In this document: positions 24,467 through 33,828 of the stretch, piece by piece
How positions within the stretch are numbered: position 1 is the stretch's first letter
Layout of the letters: every line of letters begins with the position of its first letter
Source: Halorussus gelatinilyticus
Lineage (GTDB): Archaea > Halobacteriota > Halobacteria > Halobacteriales > Haladaptataceae
DNA length: 64,000 nucleotides
Assembly (NCBI RefSeq): GCF_023238445.1
Contig: NZ_CP096658.1
Location: 2,604,001-2,668,000 of the forward strand
Direction: 5' to 3'
Made by a program: the position numbers and the translations under genes
The notes under the pieces: generated by a model
Told to the model about the DNA's origin: nothing
What the model saw: the letters and a program-made list of their open reading frames with translations, nothing else
Database searches by the model: none

Positions 24467-25456
24467 ATGCTGGAGGACGATTTCGGGCGCGAGGTCTCCG
24501 GGGTGCGGGTCTCGCTCACCGACCGGTGTAACTTCGACTGCGTCTACTGCCACAACGAGGGACTGGGCGACACGCGCGGGCCGATGGACCCTCAAGACGA
24601 CGAGATGAGCGCCGACGAGGTGGTCAGATTTCTGGAGGTCGCCCGCGAGTTCGGCGTCGAGAAGGTGAAGTTCACGGGCGGCGAGCCGATGCTCCGACAG
24701 GACCTCGAAGAGATTATCCGGCGGACGCCCGACGGGATGGAGGTCTCGATGACGACCAACGGGACCTTCCTGCCGGGGCGCGCGCCCGACCTCGTAGACG
24801 CCGGACTGGAGCGCGTGAACGTCTCCCAAGACGCGCTCGACCCCGAGGCGTTCGCCGAGGTCACCCAGAGCGGAGCCTACGACAAGGTCATCGAGGGCGT
24901 CGAGGCCGCGCTCGACGCCGGTCTCGACCCGGTGAAGCTCAACATGGTCGTGTTCGAGCACACCGCGGGCTACGTCGAGGAGATGGTCGAACACGTCGCG
25001 GAGAATGCCGGTCTCCAGCTCCAACTCATCCAGTACATGCCCGAACTCACCGGCAAGCCCGAGTGGAACATCGACATCCAGCGCGTCCACGACTGGCTGG
25101 CCGACATCGCCGAGGAGGTCGAGACCCGCGAGATGCACCACCGGAATCGCTACTGGGTCGGCGGGACCGCCGACGACCCCGAGGGCGGGATGGTCGAAAT
25201 CGTGGACCCCGTCGAGAACCCCCAGTTCTGCGCGAACTGCCACCGCGTGCGCGTCACGCACGAAGGATACCTCAAGGGGTGTCTGAACCGCAACGACGAC
25301 CTCCGGTCGATGGGCGAGATGACCCGCGACGAGATTCGAGAGACGTTCCGGGAGACGGTCACGAATCGGGTGCCGTACTACGGCGAGTACATGGTGCGGG
25401 GCGACGACGGCGAGTGGGAGATCAACGACGAGTACGTCAACAACGTCGAAGCGTAG
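24467..25456 (+). CDS. moaA: GTP 3',8-cyclase (molybdenum cofactor biosynthesis)
   Basis: 329 residues. Radical SAM domain with CNFDCVYC near residue 22, GGEP, and a C-terminal second cluster motif CANC...GCL with the CX2CX13C spacing of MoaA. The first step of molybdopterin synthesis converts GTP to 3',8-cyclo-H2GTP using two 4Fe-4S clusters in the cytoplasm. Odd point: the chain ends NNVEA and lacks the C-terminal Gly-Gly tail important in bacterial and human MoaA. No other moa gene is in the window. Confidence 0.92.
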   Translation: MLEDDFGREVSGVRVSLTDRCNFDCVYCHNEGLGDTRGPMDPQDDEMSADEVVRFLEVAREFGVEKVKFTGGEPMLRQDLEEIIRRTPDGMEVSMTTNGTFLPGRAPDLVDAGLERVNVSQDALDPEAFAEVTQSGAYDKVIEGVEAALDAGLDPVKLNMVVFEHTAGYVEEMVEHVAENAGLQLQLIQYMPELTGKPEWNIDIQRVHDWLADIAEEVETREMHHRNRYWVGGTADDPEGGMVEIVDPVENPQFCANCHRVRVTHEGYLKGCLNRNDDLRSMGEMTRDEIRETFRETVTNRVPYYGEYMVRGDDGEWEINDEYVNNVEA

Positions 25457-25495
25457 TCGTCGCGTCCGACAGGTCGTCCTCCCGACCGGTTCCCG

Positions 25496-25539
25496 TTTTT
25501 CACGCGCGCTGGCGCGACGCGGACGTCGCGCCAGCGCGC
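25496..25539 (+). terminator. T-tract plus perfect 16-bp hairpin after moaA
   Basis: TTTTT at 25496-25500, typical of archaeal termination, is followed by a 16-bp perfect G+C-rich inverted repeat (arms 25504-25519 and 25524-25539, loop CGGA). Confidence 0.55.
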
Positions 25540-25584
25540 CGAGCGCGAAACAAAATAATCCTGTCACGTACTAACTCGGACGCG

Positions 25585-25629
25585 TCTGACATCTCTCGCT
25601 CGGTCGCATCCGATGTCAGATGCGACCGA
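25585..25629. repeat. Interleaved inverted repeats A-B-A'-B'
   Basis: A (25585-25593, TCTGACATC) pairs with A' (25612-25620); B (25600-25610, TCGGTCGCATC) pairs with B' (25619-25629). The arms alternate, which gives a pseudoknot topology or two mutually exclusive hairpins; A' and B' share 2 nt. The element lies upstream of the TATA-like CGCTTAAC near 25646 of the next gene. Confidence 0.5.
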
Positions 25630-25677
25630 CCTACTGCGGCCCGCACGCTTAACCGCAATTCCGACGAACCCCGAGAC

Positions 25678-26004
25678 ATGACCGAGCACGAACTGGCCGA
25701 ACGACTGGGGGCCGCCGAGGTGGGCGACCACGTGACGGTGGACCTCGCGGACGGCACCTCCTTCGAGGGACCGGCGAGTCCGATCGACTACGTGCCCGAC
25801 GAGTCGCTCCGCGTCGAAGTCCGGCCCGAGGGCGGCACGACCGAGCGATACGAACTCCGCGCCGAGTACGACGGGGAGTGGAGCGACCTGTCGGTCCGAC
25901 ACGTGGACATCGCCGACGGCGACGCGGAGTGGGAACCGCTGGGGGACGTCGAGCGCATCGAGGTCCGGGCCGACGACGAGGAGTGGGAGTGGGGTCCCTC
26001 GTAG
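25678..26004 (+). CDS. Small acidic haloarchaeal protein (108 aa)
   Basis: 108 residues, very acidic. MTEHELAERLGAAEVGDHVTVDLADGTSFEGPASPI opens like an Sm-like or small beta-barrel fold, with more strands in RVEVRPEGGTTERYELRAEYDG and a tail rich in Trp and acidic residues (EEWEWGPS). No catalytic motif. ATG at 25678 fits a TATA-like element about 28 nt upstream (leaderless). Function unknown; RNA binding would be a guess. Confidence 0.75.
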   Translation: MTEHELAERLGAAEVGDHVTVDLADGTSFEGPASPIDYVPDESLRVEVRPEGGTTERYELRAEYDGEWSDLSVRHVDIADGDAEWEPLGDVERIEVRADDEEWEWGPS

Positions 26005-26080
26005 CGACGACGAGGCGAAGGTGGTACTGCGAGCGTCCGAGAGGGGTGAGACGCCGGGACGAGGAGCCGGCGTTTCGTTG

Positions 26081-26093
26081 TATTTATATATGG
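26081..26093 (+). promoter_or_regulatory. Promoter (TATA box) of the tRNA-Ser/ribosomal cluster
   Basis: TATTTATATATGG, the strongest TATA-like sequence in the window. Transcription should start near 26110, giving a leader of about 60 nt before the tRNA-Ser. Confidence 0.65.
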
Positions 26094-26170
26094 CCGCCCA
26101 GTACGTTGAGTTGCAAACCTGTAGGGGCGCCGGGTCCCGAGTCCGAGAGGGCGACAGTGAATGCAAGCGT

Positions 26171-26255
26171 GTCGAGGTAGCCTAGTCTGGCCCACGGCGC
26201 AGGGTTGCTAACTCTGTGGCGTCAAGCCTCGAGGGTTCGAATCCCTCCCTCGACG
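26171..26255 (+). tRNA. tRNA-Ser (GCT)
   Basis: 85 nt with discriminator G at 26255. Acceptor GTCGAGG pairs with CCTCGAC; anticodon stem CAGGG/CTCTG encloses loop TTGCTAA with anticodon GCT; a long variable arm (GGC...GCC) marks a class II tRNA; T arm GAGGG-TTCGAAT-CCCTC. No intron. It lies 18 nt upstream of rps13 and is probably transcribed with it. Confidence 0.93.
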
Positions 26256-26273
26256 CTTTCCAGTATCCAAACC

Positions 26274-26792
26274 ATGAGTACGGAAGAACCACAGGAGGAA
26301 GACGAGGACCTCCGCTATTTCGTCCGCATCGGGCAAACCGACCTCGATGGGACGAAGTCCGTCGAACGATCCCTCAGCGAACTGAACGGGATCGGTCGCC
26401 GAGCGGCGCGGATTATCGCCGACAAATCCGGCGTAGACCGCACGGCGACGTTCGGACGCCTCGAAGACGACGAGATCGACTCCGTCGTCGAGGCCGTCGA
26501 GAACTTCGCCGACGAGGTCCCTGAATGGCTCGCGAACCACCGCAACGAGTACTTCTCCGGCGAGACGACCCACCAGACGGGCAACGACCTGAACATGACC
26601 CGTCGGCAGGACATCAACCGGATGAAGATGATCGACTCGTACAAGGGCGTCCGCCACAAGCGTGGCCAGAAGGTCCGCGGACAGCGCACCCGTTCGACGG
26701 GGCGTACCGAGGGCACCATCGGCGTCAACGTCGAGGAGATCAAAGAGGAGCAGGCCGCCGAAGAGGCCGCCGAAGAGGGTGGTGAAGAATAA
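26274..26792 (+). CDS. rps13: 30S ribosomal protein S13
   Basis: 172 residues. Acidic N-terminal extension, then [20 protein letters not shown], the helix-two-turn-helix [17 protein letters not shown], and the C-terminal [23 protein letters not shown] that contacts rRNA and tRNA; an acidic tail follows. It sits in the head of the small subunit. Starts after the tRNA; ends in TAATG shared with rps4. Confidence 0.97.
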   Translation: MSTEEPQEEDEDLRYFVRIGQTDLDGTKSVERSLSELNGIGRRAARIIADKSGVDRTATFGRLEDDEIDSVVEAVENFADEVPEWLANHRNEYFSGETTHQTGNDLNMTRRQDINRMKMIDSYKGVRHKRGQKVRGQRTRSTGRTEGTIGVNVEEIKEEQAAEEAAEEGGEE

Positions 26793-27316
26793 TGGCGCTC
26801 GGACAGAACACCAAGTTCTACGAGACGCCGAACCACCCGTATCAGGGCGAGCGCATCTCCGAAGAGCGCAGTCTGCTCGACCGTTACGGCCTGCAGAACA
26901 AGGAAGAACTCTGGCGCGCGCAGTCGAAGCTTCGCGGCTACCGCCGCGAGGCCCGGAACATCCTCGCGCAGCGAGCGCAGGGTGACACCGAGGCGACCGA
27001 GGGCGAAGAGTTCGTCACGGCGCTCCAGCGAATCGGCGTCCTCGACGAGGGCGACGAGCTGGACGACGTGCTGCTGCTCGACGTGACCGACGTGCTGGAG
27101 CGCCGCCTCCAGACGGTCGCCTACCGCAAAGGTCTGGGCAACACGCCGAATCAGGCCCGTCAGTTCGTCGTCCACGGACACGTCACCGTGGACGGCCAGC
27201 GCGTGCAGGCTCCCTCGTACAAGGTCGAAGTGGCCGAGGAGTCCACTGTCCAGTTCGAGGAGAACAGTCCGCTGTCGGACGAACTCCATCCCGAACGAGC
27301 GGAGGGTAACGAATGA
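26792..27316 (+). CDS. rps4: 30S ribosomal protein S4
   Basis: 174 residues. N-terminal [20 protein letters not shown], central helices, and an S4 RNA-binding domain in the C-terminal half ([36 protein letters not shown]). Archaeal S4 is equivalent to eukaryotic S9/uS4 and is an early assembly protein. Overlaps rps13 by 1 nt and rps11 by 4 nt. Confidence 0.97.
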   Translation: MALGQNTKFYETPNHPYQGERISEERSLLDRYGLQNKEELWRAQSKLRGYRREARNILAQRAQGDTEATEGEEFVTALQRIGVLDEGDELDDVLLLDVTDVLERRLQTVAYRKGLGNTPNQARQFVVHGHVTVDGQRVQAPSYKVEVAEESTVQFEENSPLSDELHPERAEGNE

Positions 27317-27705
27317 GCGCAAACGACGACGAGAAATGGGGCGTAGCCCACGTTCACGCATCGTTCAACAACACCATCATCACGGTCACTGACCTGACCG
27401 GTGCCGAGACTATCGCCAAATCCAGCGGCGGGACGGTCGTCAAGCAGAACCGCGACGAGTCCTCGCCGTACGCCGCGATGCAGATGGCCGAGACGGTCGC
27501 CGAGGAAGTCAAGGCGGCGGGAATCGAGGGCGTTCACGTCAACGTGCGCGGTCCCGGCGGGAATCTCCAGCAGAACCCCGGACCGGGTGCGCAGGCGACG
27601 ATTCGAGCCCTGGCTCGCGCCGGACTCGAAATCGGTCGCATCGAGGACGTGACCCCGATTCCGCACGACGGCACCCGTGCCCCCAAGGGCAAGAGTGGAT
27701 TCTAA
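27313..27705 (+). CDS. rps11: 30S ribosomal protein S11
   Basis: 130 residues, full length. [22 protein letters not shown] and the C-terminal [15 protein letters not shown] are diagnostic. It lies on the platform of the small subunit near the mRNA exit. Between rps4 (4-nt overlap) and rpoD (3-nt gap). Confidence 0.97.
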   Translation: MSANDDEKWGVAHVHASFNNTIITVTDLTGAETIAKSSGGTVVKQNRDESSPYAAMQMAETVAEEVKAAGIEGVHVNVRGPGGNLQQNPGPGAQATIRALARAGLEIGRIEDVTPIPHDGTRAPKGKSGF

Positions 27706-27708
27706 CCC

Positions 27709-28458
27709 ATGACAGAAGACTACGAGGTTGAGTTCATCGAACGCGGGGACCGACAGTCGCGGTTCCTCGTTCGAGGCGTGACCCCGGCGTTCGCCAACGG
27801 GATTCGCCGCGCCATCATCGCGGACGTGCCGACGCTGTCTATCGACACGGTCCGGATGGTCGAGAACTCGTCGGTGATGTTCGACGAGCAGATCGGTCTG
27901 CGGCTCGGTCTCGTCCCCCTCAGCACGCCGCTCGGCGAGTTCGAGGAGGGCGACACCGTCACGCTCAGCCTCGACGTCTCGGGTCCGGGGACCGCCTACT
28001 CCGGCGACCTCGTGAGTTCCGACGGGATGGTCCAGCCGGCCGACGACAACGTCCCCATCATCGACTTGAAGGACGACCAGCGGCTCGAACTCGAAGCCGA
28101 CGCCGTCCTCTCGACGGGGAAGGACCACGCCAAACATCAGGGCGGCGTGGCCGTCGGCTACCGACACCTCCAGCGCGTGGAGGTCGTCGGGGACCGCGAC
28201 GAGTACGACGAGGAAGAAGAGACCCGAATCCTCCGCGGTGTAATAGAGGACGACGGCGAACTCGTCTCTACCGAGGAGTTCGACCACGACCTCACGAACC
28301 GGTACCCCGGCAAGGAGATCGAGGTCCACGACGTGGACAACGCGTTCGTCTTCCACGTCGAGACCGACGGGTCGCTGTCCATCGACGAACTCGTCACGGA
28401 AGCGGCCGCCTCGATTAGCGACCGCGCGGACGAACTCGAACAAGCTGTACAACTGTAG
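27709..28458 (+). CDS. rpoD: DNA-directed RNA polymerase subunit D (Rpo3)
   Basis: 249 residues. Alpha-like subunit: dimerisation segment [30 protein letters not shown], then an insert domain with a strongly acidic stretch near residue 170. There are no cysteines at all, so the Fe-S cluster found in this insert in some archaea cannot form. It nucleates polymerase assembly with Rpo11, Rpo10 and Rpo12. The rps13-rps4-rps11-rpoD order is ancestral in archaea. Confidence 0.97.
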   Translation: MTEDYEVEFIERGDRQSRFLVRGVTPAFANGIRRAIIADVPTLSIDTVRMVENSSVMFDEQIGLRLGLVPLSTPLGEFEEGDTVTLSLDVSGPGTAYSGDLVSSDGMVQPADDNVPIIDLKDDQRLELEADAVLSTGKDHAKHQGGVAVGYRHLQRVEVVGDRDEYDEEEETRILRGVIEDDGELVSTEEFDHDLTNRYPGKEIEVHDVDNAFVFHVETDGSLSIDELVTEAAASISDRADELEQAVQL

Positions 28459-28619
28459 AACCATGCAGGGCACTTCAGACCACGTTTCGGCGCTTGCCCG
28501 TCTCGGCCAGCGACGCAATCGCAAGCCGGGAGCGCGATTCGGAAGTCAGACCGAAAGTGGTTTGAAGGGCCACCCACAACACACTGTTGCCCGCGACGGG
28601 CTGCACGTGTGTTCTACGT

Positions 28620-28704
28620 GCAGGGATAGCCAAGTCAGGCCAACGGCGCAGCGTTCAGGGCGCTGTCTCGTAGGAGTCCGCAGGTTCAAATCCTGCTCCC
28701 TGCA
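28620..28704 (+). tRNA. tRNA-Leu (CAG)
   Basis: 85 nt with discriminator A. Acceptor GCAGGGA pairs with TCCCTGC; anticodon stem CAGCG/CGCTG with loop TTCAGGG (anticodon CAG); long variable arm of class II; T arm GCAGG-TTCAAAT-CCTGC. A 7-bp inverted repeat TGCACGT/ACGTGCA overlaps the 5' end and may aid processing. It lies inside the ribosomal/polymerase cluster. Confidence 0.93.
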
Positions 28705-28724
28705 CTGCAATTTTCATTCCCATC

Positions 28725-28730
28725 AGGAGG
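28725..28730 (+). promoter_or_regulatory. Ribosome binding site of rpl18e
   Basis: AGGAGG, 7 nt before the ATG at 28738. A true Shine-Dalgarno site, unlike the many leaderless genes here, which fits an internal operon gene released by tRNA processing. Confidence 0.6.
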
Positions 28731-28737
28731 AAGTATT

Positions 28738-29091
28738 ATGAGCAAGACGAATCCGAGGCTCACCAGTCTCATCGCTGATCTGAAGTCGGAGTCCCGCGAT
28801 TCGGACGCCGACGTGTGGAGTACTGTTGCGGACCGCCTCGAGAAGCCCCGGAGCACCTACGCGGAAGTCAACCTCGGTCGCATCGAGCGATACGCCGAGG
28901 AGGACGAGACCGTCATCGTGCCCGGCAAGGTTCTCGGGAGTGGAGTCCTGCAGAAGACCGTCACCGTCGCCGCCGTGGACTTCTCGTCCACCGCGGAGAC
29001 GAAGATTCAGCAAGCGGACGGTGAGGCTCTCGATCTCGAACAGGCGATAGAACAGAACCCCGAGGGCTCGAACGTACGGGTGATCCGATGA
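28738..29091 (+). CDS. rpl18e: 50S ribosomal protein L18e
   Basis: 117 residues. [35 protein letters not shown] and [25 protein letters not shown] are characteristic of eL18, related to bacterial L15. Overlaps rpl13 by 4 nt. Confidence 0.96.
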   Translation: MSKTNPRLTSLIADLKSESRDSDADVWSTVADRLEKPRSTYAEVNLGRIERYAEEDETVIVPGKVLGSGVLQKTVTVAAVDFSSTAETKIQQADGEALDLEQAIEQNPEGSNVRVIR

Positions 29092-29525
29092 GTCTCGCAG
29101 AATTCGACGCAGACGTCGTAGTGGACGCTCGCGACTGCATCCTCGGTCGCGTGGCGAGTCAGGTCGCACAGCGTGCCCTCGACGGCGAGCGCGTCGCGGT
29201 GGTCAACGCCGAGGACGCGGTCATCACGGGACGCGAGGAAGACGTGATGGAGACCTACGAGAAGCGCGCGGAACTGGGTTCGGACAGCGGTCCGTACTAC
29301 CCCAAGCGCCCCGACATGATCTTCAAGCGGACCATCCGCGGGATGGTTCCCTACAAGGAGGACCGCGGTCGGGAAGCCTTCGAGAACGTCCGCGTCTACG
29401 TCGGGAACCCCCACGACGAGGACGGAAAGGTCCTCGACGGGACCTCGCTGGACCGACTCTCGAACATTCGTTTCGTCCAGTTGGGCGAAATCAGCAAGAA
29501 TCTGGGTGCTAACGTCACATGGTAA
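29088..29525 (+). CDS. rpl13: 50S ribosomal protein L13
   Basis: 145 residues. [21 protein letters not shown] at the N-terminus, [19 protein letters not shown] in the middle, and a short C-terminus LGANVTW. Early-assembling large-subunit protein. Overlaps rps9 by 7 nt. Confidence 0.96.
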   Translation: MSLAEFDADVVVDARDCILGRVASQVAQRALDGERVAVVNAEDAVITGREEDVMETYEKRAELGSDSGPYYPKRPDMIFKRTIRGMVPYKEDRGREAFENVRVYVGNPHDEDGKVLDGTSLDRLSNIRFVQLGEISKNLGANVTW

Positions 29526-29917
29526 CCAACACGAGTGGCAAGAAGAAGACGGCCATCGCCCGCGCCACCGTCACGGAAGGCGAGGGGCGAGTGCGAATCA
29601 ACTCCCAGCCCGTCGAGCTGGTCGAACCGGAGACGGCACAGCTGAAGATGCTGGAGCCGTTCCGCATCGCCGGCGACGACGCCCGCGACGGCGTGGACGT
29701 GGAGGTATCCGTGCAGGGCGGCGGCATCAGCGGACAGGCCGACGCGGTCCGGACCGCCATCGCGCGCGGTCTGGTGCAGTACACCAACGACGCCGAGTTG
29801 CGCGACGCGTTCATCGAGTTCGACCGGTCGCTGCTGGTCAACGACTCGCGGCGTTCCGAACCGAAGAAGTGGGGCGGCCCCGGCGCTCGCGCCCGCTACC
29901 AGAAATCCTACCGCTGA
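29519..29917 (+). CDS. rps9: 30S ribosomal protein S9
   Basis: 132 residues. [21 protein letters not shown] start and the C-terminal [17 protein letters not shown] tail, whose last arginine contacts P-site tRNA. The linker to rpoN is 47 nt. Confidence 0.97.
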   Translation: MVTNTSGKKKTAIARATVTEGEGRVRINSQPVELVEPETAQLKMLEPFRIAGDDARDGVDVEVSVQGGGISGQADAVRTAIARGLVQYTNDAELRDAFIEFDRSLLVNDSRRSEPKKWGGPGARARYQKSYR

Positions 29918-29964
29918 TTACCATGACAGGAAACCCGCGGTCCACGACGGAGGCACGATAACCC

Positions 29965-30165
29965 ATGATGGTACCAGTCCGCTGTTTCACGTGCGGTATG
30001 GTCGTCGGGGAGTACTGGGAAGAGTTCAAAGCACGGTCGGCGACGAAGGAGGGCGACGAGAACCCCGAGAAGGTCCTCGACGAACTCGGCGTCGAACGAC
30101 AGTGCTGTCGCCGAATGCTCGTCTCGCACAAGGACCTCGTCGATATCGTCGCTCCCTACCAGTAA
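29965..30165 (+). CDS. rpoN: DNA-directed RNA polymerase subunit N (Rpo10)
   Basis: 66 residues from the first of two adjacent ATGs (29965, 29968). Zinc-binding CFTCG near the N-terminus and CCRR near residue 47 are the invariant Rpo10 signature. It bridges Rpo3 and Rpo11 in the assembly platform. Shares the TAATG junction with rpoK. Confidence 0.97.
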   Translation: MMVPVRCFTCGMVVGEYWEEFKARSATKEGDENPEKVLDELGVERQCCRRMLVSHKDLVDIVAPYQ

Positions 30166-30344
30166 TGGCTCAGCAACGCTACTCCCGCTACGAGAAGGCT
30201 CGCATCATCGGGGCGCGCGCCCTGCAAGTGTCGTACGGCGCGCCCGTGCTGACCGACACCGAAGAGACCGAGCCGATACTCATCGCGGCCGACGAGTACG
30301 ACGCCGGCGTCCTGCCGTTCACGGTTCGCCGAGGTGAGCGATGA
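30165..30344 (+). CDS. rpoK: DNA-directed RNA polymerase subunit K (Rpo6)
   Basis: 59 residues. [25 protein letters not shown] is the omega/RPB6 core; the C-terminus ends RRGER. It clamps the largest subunit. Overlaps rpoN by 1 nt and eno by 4 nt. Confidence 0.96.
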   Translation: MAQQRYSRYEKARIIGARALQVSYGAPVLTDTEETEPILIAADEYDAGVLPFTVRRGER

Positions 30345-31552
30345 CCCTCGTCAGCGAGATTCGGCTCCGACAGGTGCTGGACTCTCGAGGCAATCGAACC
30401 GTCGAGGCCGACGTCGTCACCGAAAGCGGCGGCTTCGGCCGCGCGGCGGCCCCGAGCGGGGCCTCGACCGGCGAGTACGAGGCCATCGAACTCGACCCGA
30501 GTGAGGCCATCGCCAGCGCCCGCGAACACGCCGTTCCGCGACTGGAGGGCAAGGTCTTCGTCGGCGACCAGCGCGACGTGGACCGGACGCTCCGGGCGGC
30601 CGACGGCACGGACGACTTCTCGGAGATCGGTGCCAACAGCGCGGTCGCAATCAGTATGGCCGCCTCGAAGGCGGCCGCCGACGTGACCGGCGCACCGCTC
30701 TACCAGCATCTCGGCGGCGCGTTCCGCGGCGAGGAGTTCCCGACGCCGCTCGGTAACGTCATCGGCGGCGGCGAACACGCCGCGGACGCGACCGCGATTC
30801 AGGAGTTCCTCGCGGTACCCGTCGGCGCGCCGAGCGTCCAAGACGCGGTGTTCGCCAACGCCGCGGTCCATCAGGAGGTCCACGACCTGCTGGCCGAGCG
30901 CGACATCGCCGCCGGGAAAGGCGACGAGGGCGCGTGGGCACCGTCCATCGAGGACGACGAGGCCTTCGAACTGATGGCCGAAGCGACCGACGCGGTGGCC
31001 GACGAGGTCGGCTTCGACATCAAGTTCGGTCTCGACGTCGCTGGCGCGGAGATGTACGACGAGGACGACGAGGAGTACGTCTACCGCGAGACGACTCGCT
31101 CGACCGACGAGCAGATCGAGTACATCGCCGACCTCGTCGAGGAGTACGAACTCGCGTACGTCGAAGACCCGCTGGACGAGGACGACTATTCGGGCTTCGC
31201 GGAGCTGACCGAGAAGGTCGGCGACCGGACGCTCGTTTGCGGTGACGACCTGTTCGTCACCAACGTCGAGCGACTGGCGACGGGCATCGAGCAGGGCGCT
31301 GGCAACAGCATCTTGGTCAAGCCCAACCAGATCGGCACGCTCAGCGACGCCGTCGACGCGGTCGAACTCGCCGTCGAGAACGGCTACGAGCCGGTCATCT
31401 CCCACCGGAGCGGAGAGACCGAGGACACGACCATCGCACACCTCGCCGTGGCGACCGGTGCCCCGTACATCAAGACGGGCGCGGTCGGCGGCGAGCGAAC
31501 CGCCAAGCTCAACGAACTCATTCGTATCGAGCAAAACGTATCACGACTATGA
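30341..31552 (+). CDS. eno: Enolase
   Basis: 403 residues. Interconverts 2-phosphoglycerate and phosphoenolpyruvate. Seen: substrate loop [14 protein letters not shown], metal and acid residues in VEDPLDE and CGDDLFVTN, catalytic lysine in [11 protein letters not shown], and [21 protein letters not shown]. Located inside the ribosomal/polymerase operon (4-nt overlaps both sides), an arrangement shared by many archaea. Acidic surface insertions are visible near residue 245. Confidence 0.97.
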   Translation: MTLVSEIRLRQVLDSRGNRTVEADVVTESGGFGRAAAPSGASTGEYEAIELDPSEAIASAREHAVPRLEGKVFVGDQRDVDRTLRAADGTDDFSEIGANSAVAISMAASKAAADVTGAPLYQHLGGAFRGEEFPTPLGNVIGGGEHAADATAIQEFLAVPVGAPSVQDAVFANAAVHQEVHDLLAERDIAAGKGDEGAWAPSIEDDEAFELMAEATDAVADEVGFDIKFGLDVAGAEMYDEDDEEYVYRETTRSTDEQIEYIADLVEEYELAYVEDPLDEDDYSGFAELTEKVGDRTLVCGDDLFVTNVERLATGIEQGAGNSILVKPNQIGTLSDAVDAVELAVENGYEPVISHRSGETEDTTIAHLAVATGAPYIKTGAVGGERTAKLNELIRIEQNVSRL

Positions 31553-32331
31553 GCGAAAACGACCCCGAACAGGTAGACGACGAAGGCCTCGACGCCGCAG
31601 AATCGGAGATCGACCCAGAACCCGAGGGCGAATCCGGTGCGGAACCGTCGGTCGACCCCGACGAGGACGTTGCAGCCGAGGCTGACGACGACGAAACGAC
31701 CGAAGACGAGGGACCGAACCTCGACGAGAACGTCATGGAGAACCAAGAGGAGGCCGACCTCCTCATCCCCGTCGAGGACTACCTCGGCGCTGGCGTTCAC
31801 ATCGGTACCCAGCAGAAGACCCAGGACATGGAGCGGTTCATCCACCGCGTCCGAACCGACGGGCTGTACGTCCTCGACGTGTCGAAGACTGACGGCCGCA
31901 TCCGCACGGCCGCGGACTTCCTGTCGAACTACAGTCCCGAGCAGATTCTGGTCACCTCTTCGCGCCAGTACGGCCGCTTCCCCGCCGAGAAGTTCGCGGA
32001 CGCGGTCGGCGCGCGCGCCCGGACCGGCCGGTTCATCCCCGGCACGCTGACCAACCCCAAGTACGACGGCTACATCGAGCCGGACGTGCTGGTCGTCACC
32101 GACCCCATCGGCGACGCCCAAGCGGTCAAGGAAGCCATCACGGTCGGCATCCCGGTCATCGCCATGTGCGACTCCAACAACAACACCAGCAACGTGGACC
32201 TCGTGGTCCCGACGAACAACAAGGGTCGCAAGGCGCTGTCGGTCGTCTACTGGCTGCTGGCCAACGAGACGCTCGACCGCCGCGGTGCCGAACCCGCCTA
32301 CTCGCTCGACGACTTCGAGAGCGACATTTAA
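31549..32331 (+). CDS. rps2: 30S ribosomal protein S2
   Basis: 260 residues. A 60-residue very acidic N-terminal extension, typical of haloarchaeal S2, precedes the core: [46 protein letters not shown] and [28 protein letters not shown]. Last gene of the cluster. Confidence 0.96.
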   Translation: MSENDPEQVDDEGLDAAESEIDPEPEGESGAEPSVDPDEDVAAEADDDETTEDEGPNLDENVMENQEEADLLIPVEDYLGAGVHIGTQQKTQDMERFIHRVRTDGLYVLDVSKTDGRIRTAADFLSNYSPEQILVTSSRQYGRFPAEKFADAVGARARTGRFIPGTLTNPKYDGYIEPDVLVVTDPIGDAQAVKEAITVGIPVIAMCDSNNNTSNVDLVVPTNNKGRKALSVVYWLLANETLDRRGAEPAYSLDDFESDI

Positions 32332-32430
32332 GCTCGCTGGATTTCGCGTTTTCGGAAGACGGACCTTTTCTGTGACGTTCGTTCGAAGAGCGGCGACGTT
32401 CCCTGCGTCCGCGTTCCGACGGCGACGCCG

Positions 32431-32640
32431 CTATCGTTCTCGGGGGTCTAACGCGTAGTAGAGTATCGTGAGCGTGAGACCCATCCCTATCGCGCCGCCG
32501 ATGGCGAACTCCCCGAAGAAGCTCCCGACGAGCAGATAGCTACAGAAGGCGAGGCCACCCGTCAACACTGCGTACCCGGTCCGAGAGAGACTCCTCGTCC
32601 ACCCGTCGAGACGCCGGTACCAACGTCGTAACCGAGTCAC
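32431..32640 (-). CDS. Small two-helix membrane protein (69 aa)
   Basis: 69 residues from a GTG at 32640. Basic N-terminus (TRLRRWYRRLDGWTRSLS), helix YAVLTGGLAFCSYLLVG, short loop, helix IGGAIGMGLTLTILYYAL, tail DPRER. The TATA-like TTTAATT at 32665-32671 is about 28 nt upstream, which supports the GTG as a leaderless start. Conserved-looking but no known role. Confidence 0.75.
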   Translation of the reverse strand: MTRLRRWYRRLDGWTRSLSRTGYAVLTGGLAFCSYLLVGSFFGEFAIGGAIGMGLTLTILYYALDPRER

Positions 32641-32757
32641 GTGTGGTCGTACGGATGCATTTCGTTTAATTCCGCGGTGACGCGACCGGAGTCGAGTCCG
32701 AGGGTCCGCACGAGTCTCGGACGAGAGCAGCGAGCAGGCCGGCCAACGGAAGCGAAG

Positions 32758-33828
32758 CTACTCTTCGAGGCAGTCTTCGAGCGGTTCGATGATTTCGTCG
32801 GCGACCGAGTAGGGGTCGGTCTCGCGGTCGAGGACCTGCTGGGCGAACGCCTCGATGCCGTCCTGCCGCTCGATTTCGGACTCTAAAAGCGTCCCCACGT
32901 CGTCGCGGAGCAGGTTTCGAATCTCCTCGGCGTAGCGCATCCGGGCCTTCTCCTCGAGGAGGCCCGAGGCGTCGAGGTAGTCGGCGTGGTCCGCGAGCGT
33001 CCCGACCAGTTCTTCGACGCCCTCGCCGTCCTTGGCGACCGTCTCCACGATTGTGGGCTCCCAGCTCTCGGTTTCGTCCTCGTCGTCCGCGTCGGCGTCG
33101 GACTCCTCGTCCGCGCCGCGGCCGCCGGTCGCGCCCGCGCCGTGGTGGCCGGTTGCGAGGTTGGCCGTGTTGTCCTGTTGCATGTGGACCATCTCTCGCA
33201 GCTCTTGGACCGTGCGGTCCGCGCCGTCGAGGTCGGCCTTGTTGACGACGAACACGTCGGCGATTTCGAGGATACCCGCCTTGAGCATCTGCACGTCGTC
33301 GCCGCTCCCCGGCGGGACCAACACGGCGACCGTGTCGGCGGACTTCACGATGTCTATCTCGTTCTGCCCCGCACCGACCGTCTCGATGATGATCTTGTCC
33401 TTGCCGAACGCGTCGAGGGCCTTCACCGCGTCCGTGGTCGCGGTCGAGAGACCGCCCAGCGTCCCGCGGGCGGACATCGACCGGAAGAACACGTCCATGT
33501 CGCCGACGTTGCTCGCCATCCGGATGCGGTCGCCCAGCACGGCACCGCCGGTGAACGGCGAGGAGGGGTCCACCGCGATGACCCCGACCGTCTCGCCCCG
33601 CTCGCGGTAGTAGTTGGCCATCTTGTCCACGAGCGTCGATTTGCCCGCGCCGGGGCTCCCCGTGATACCGATTACGTCCGCGTCGCCGGTGTGTTGGTGG
33701 AGTTGCGAGACCAAATCGCGGTAGCCCGGCGCGCGGTTCTCGATTTTGGTGATGGTGCGGGCCAGCGCGCGGTGTTTGCCCGCCAGCAACTCCTCGACCA
33801 GTTCGGCGTAGTCCGAGTCGGCGCTCAT
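32758..33828 (-). CDS. meaB: Methylmalonyl-CoA mutase-associated GTPase MeaB
   Basis: 356 residues. G3E-family P-loop GTPase: Walker A GSPGAGKST near residue 57, VDPSSPFTGGAVLGDRIRM, ETVGAGQNE and VNKADLDGADR specificity motif. It protects and reloads methylmalonyl-CoA mutase with adenosylcobalamin. Odd: an acidic, Gly-rich insertion at about residues 220-260 before SWEPTIVETVA. It overlaps the B12-subunit gene by 4 nt, which confirms the pairing. Confidence 0.94.
   Translation of the reverse strand: MSADSDYAELVEELLAGKHRALARTITKIENRAPGYRDLVSQLHQHTGDADVIGITGSPGAGKSTLVDKMANYYRERGETVGVIAVDPSSPFTGGAVLGDRIRMASNVGDMDVFFRSMSARGTLGGLSTATTDAVKALDAFGKDKIIIETVGAGQNEIDIVKSADTVAVLVPPGSGDDVQMLKAGILEIADVFVVNKADLDGADRTVQELREMVHMQQDNTANLATGHHGAGATGGRGADEESDADADDEDETESWEPTIVETVAKDGEGVEELVGTLADHADYLDASGLLEEKARMRYAEEIRNLLRDDVGTLLESEIERQDGIEAFAQQVLDRETDPYSVADEIIEPLEDCLEE

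Noticed and set aside
26205-26273. Upstream extension of rps13 through the tRNA-Ser
   Set aside because: The extension would translate tRNA sequence; the ATG at 26274 gives the normal S13 N-terminus.
29923-29961. 12-codon ORF between rps9 and rpoN
   Set aside because: Too short, no ribosome-binding site and no coupling; likely spacer.
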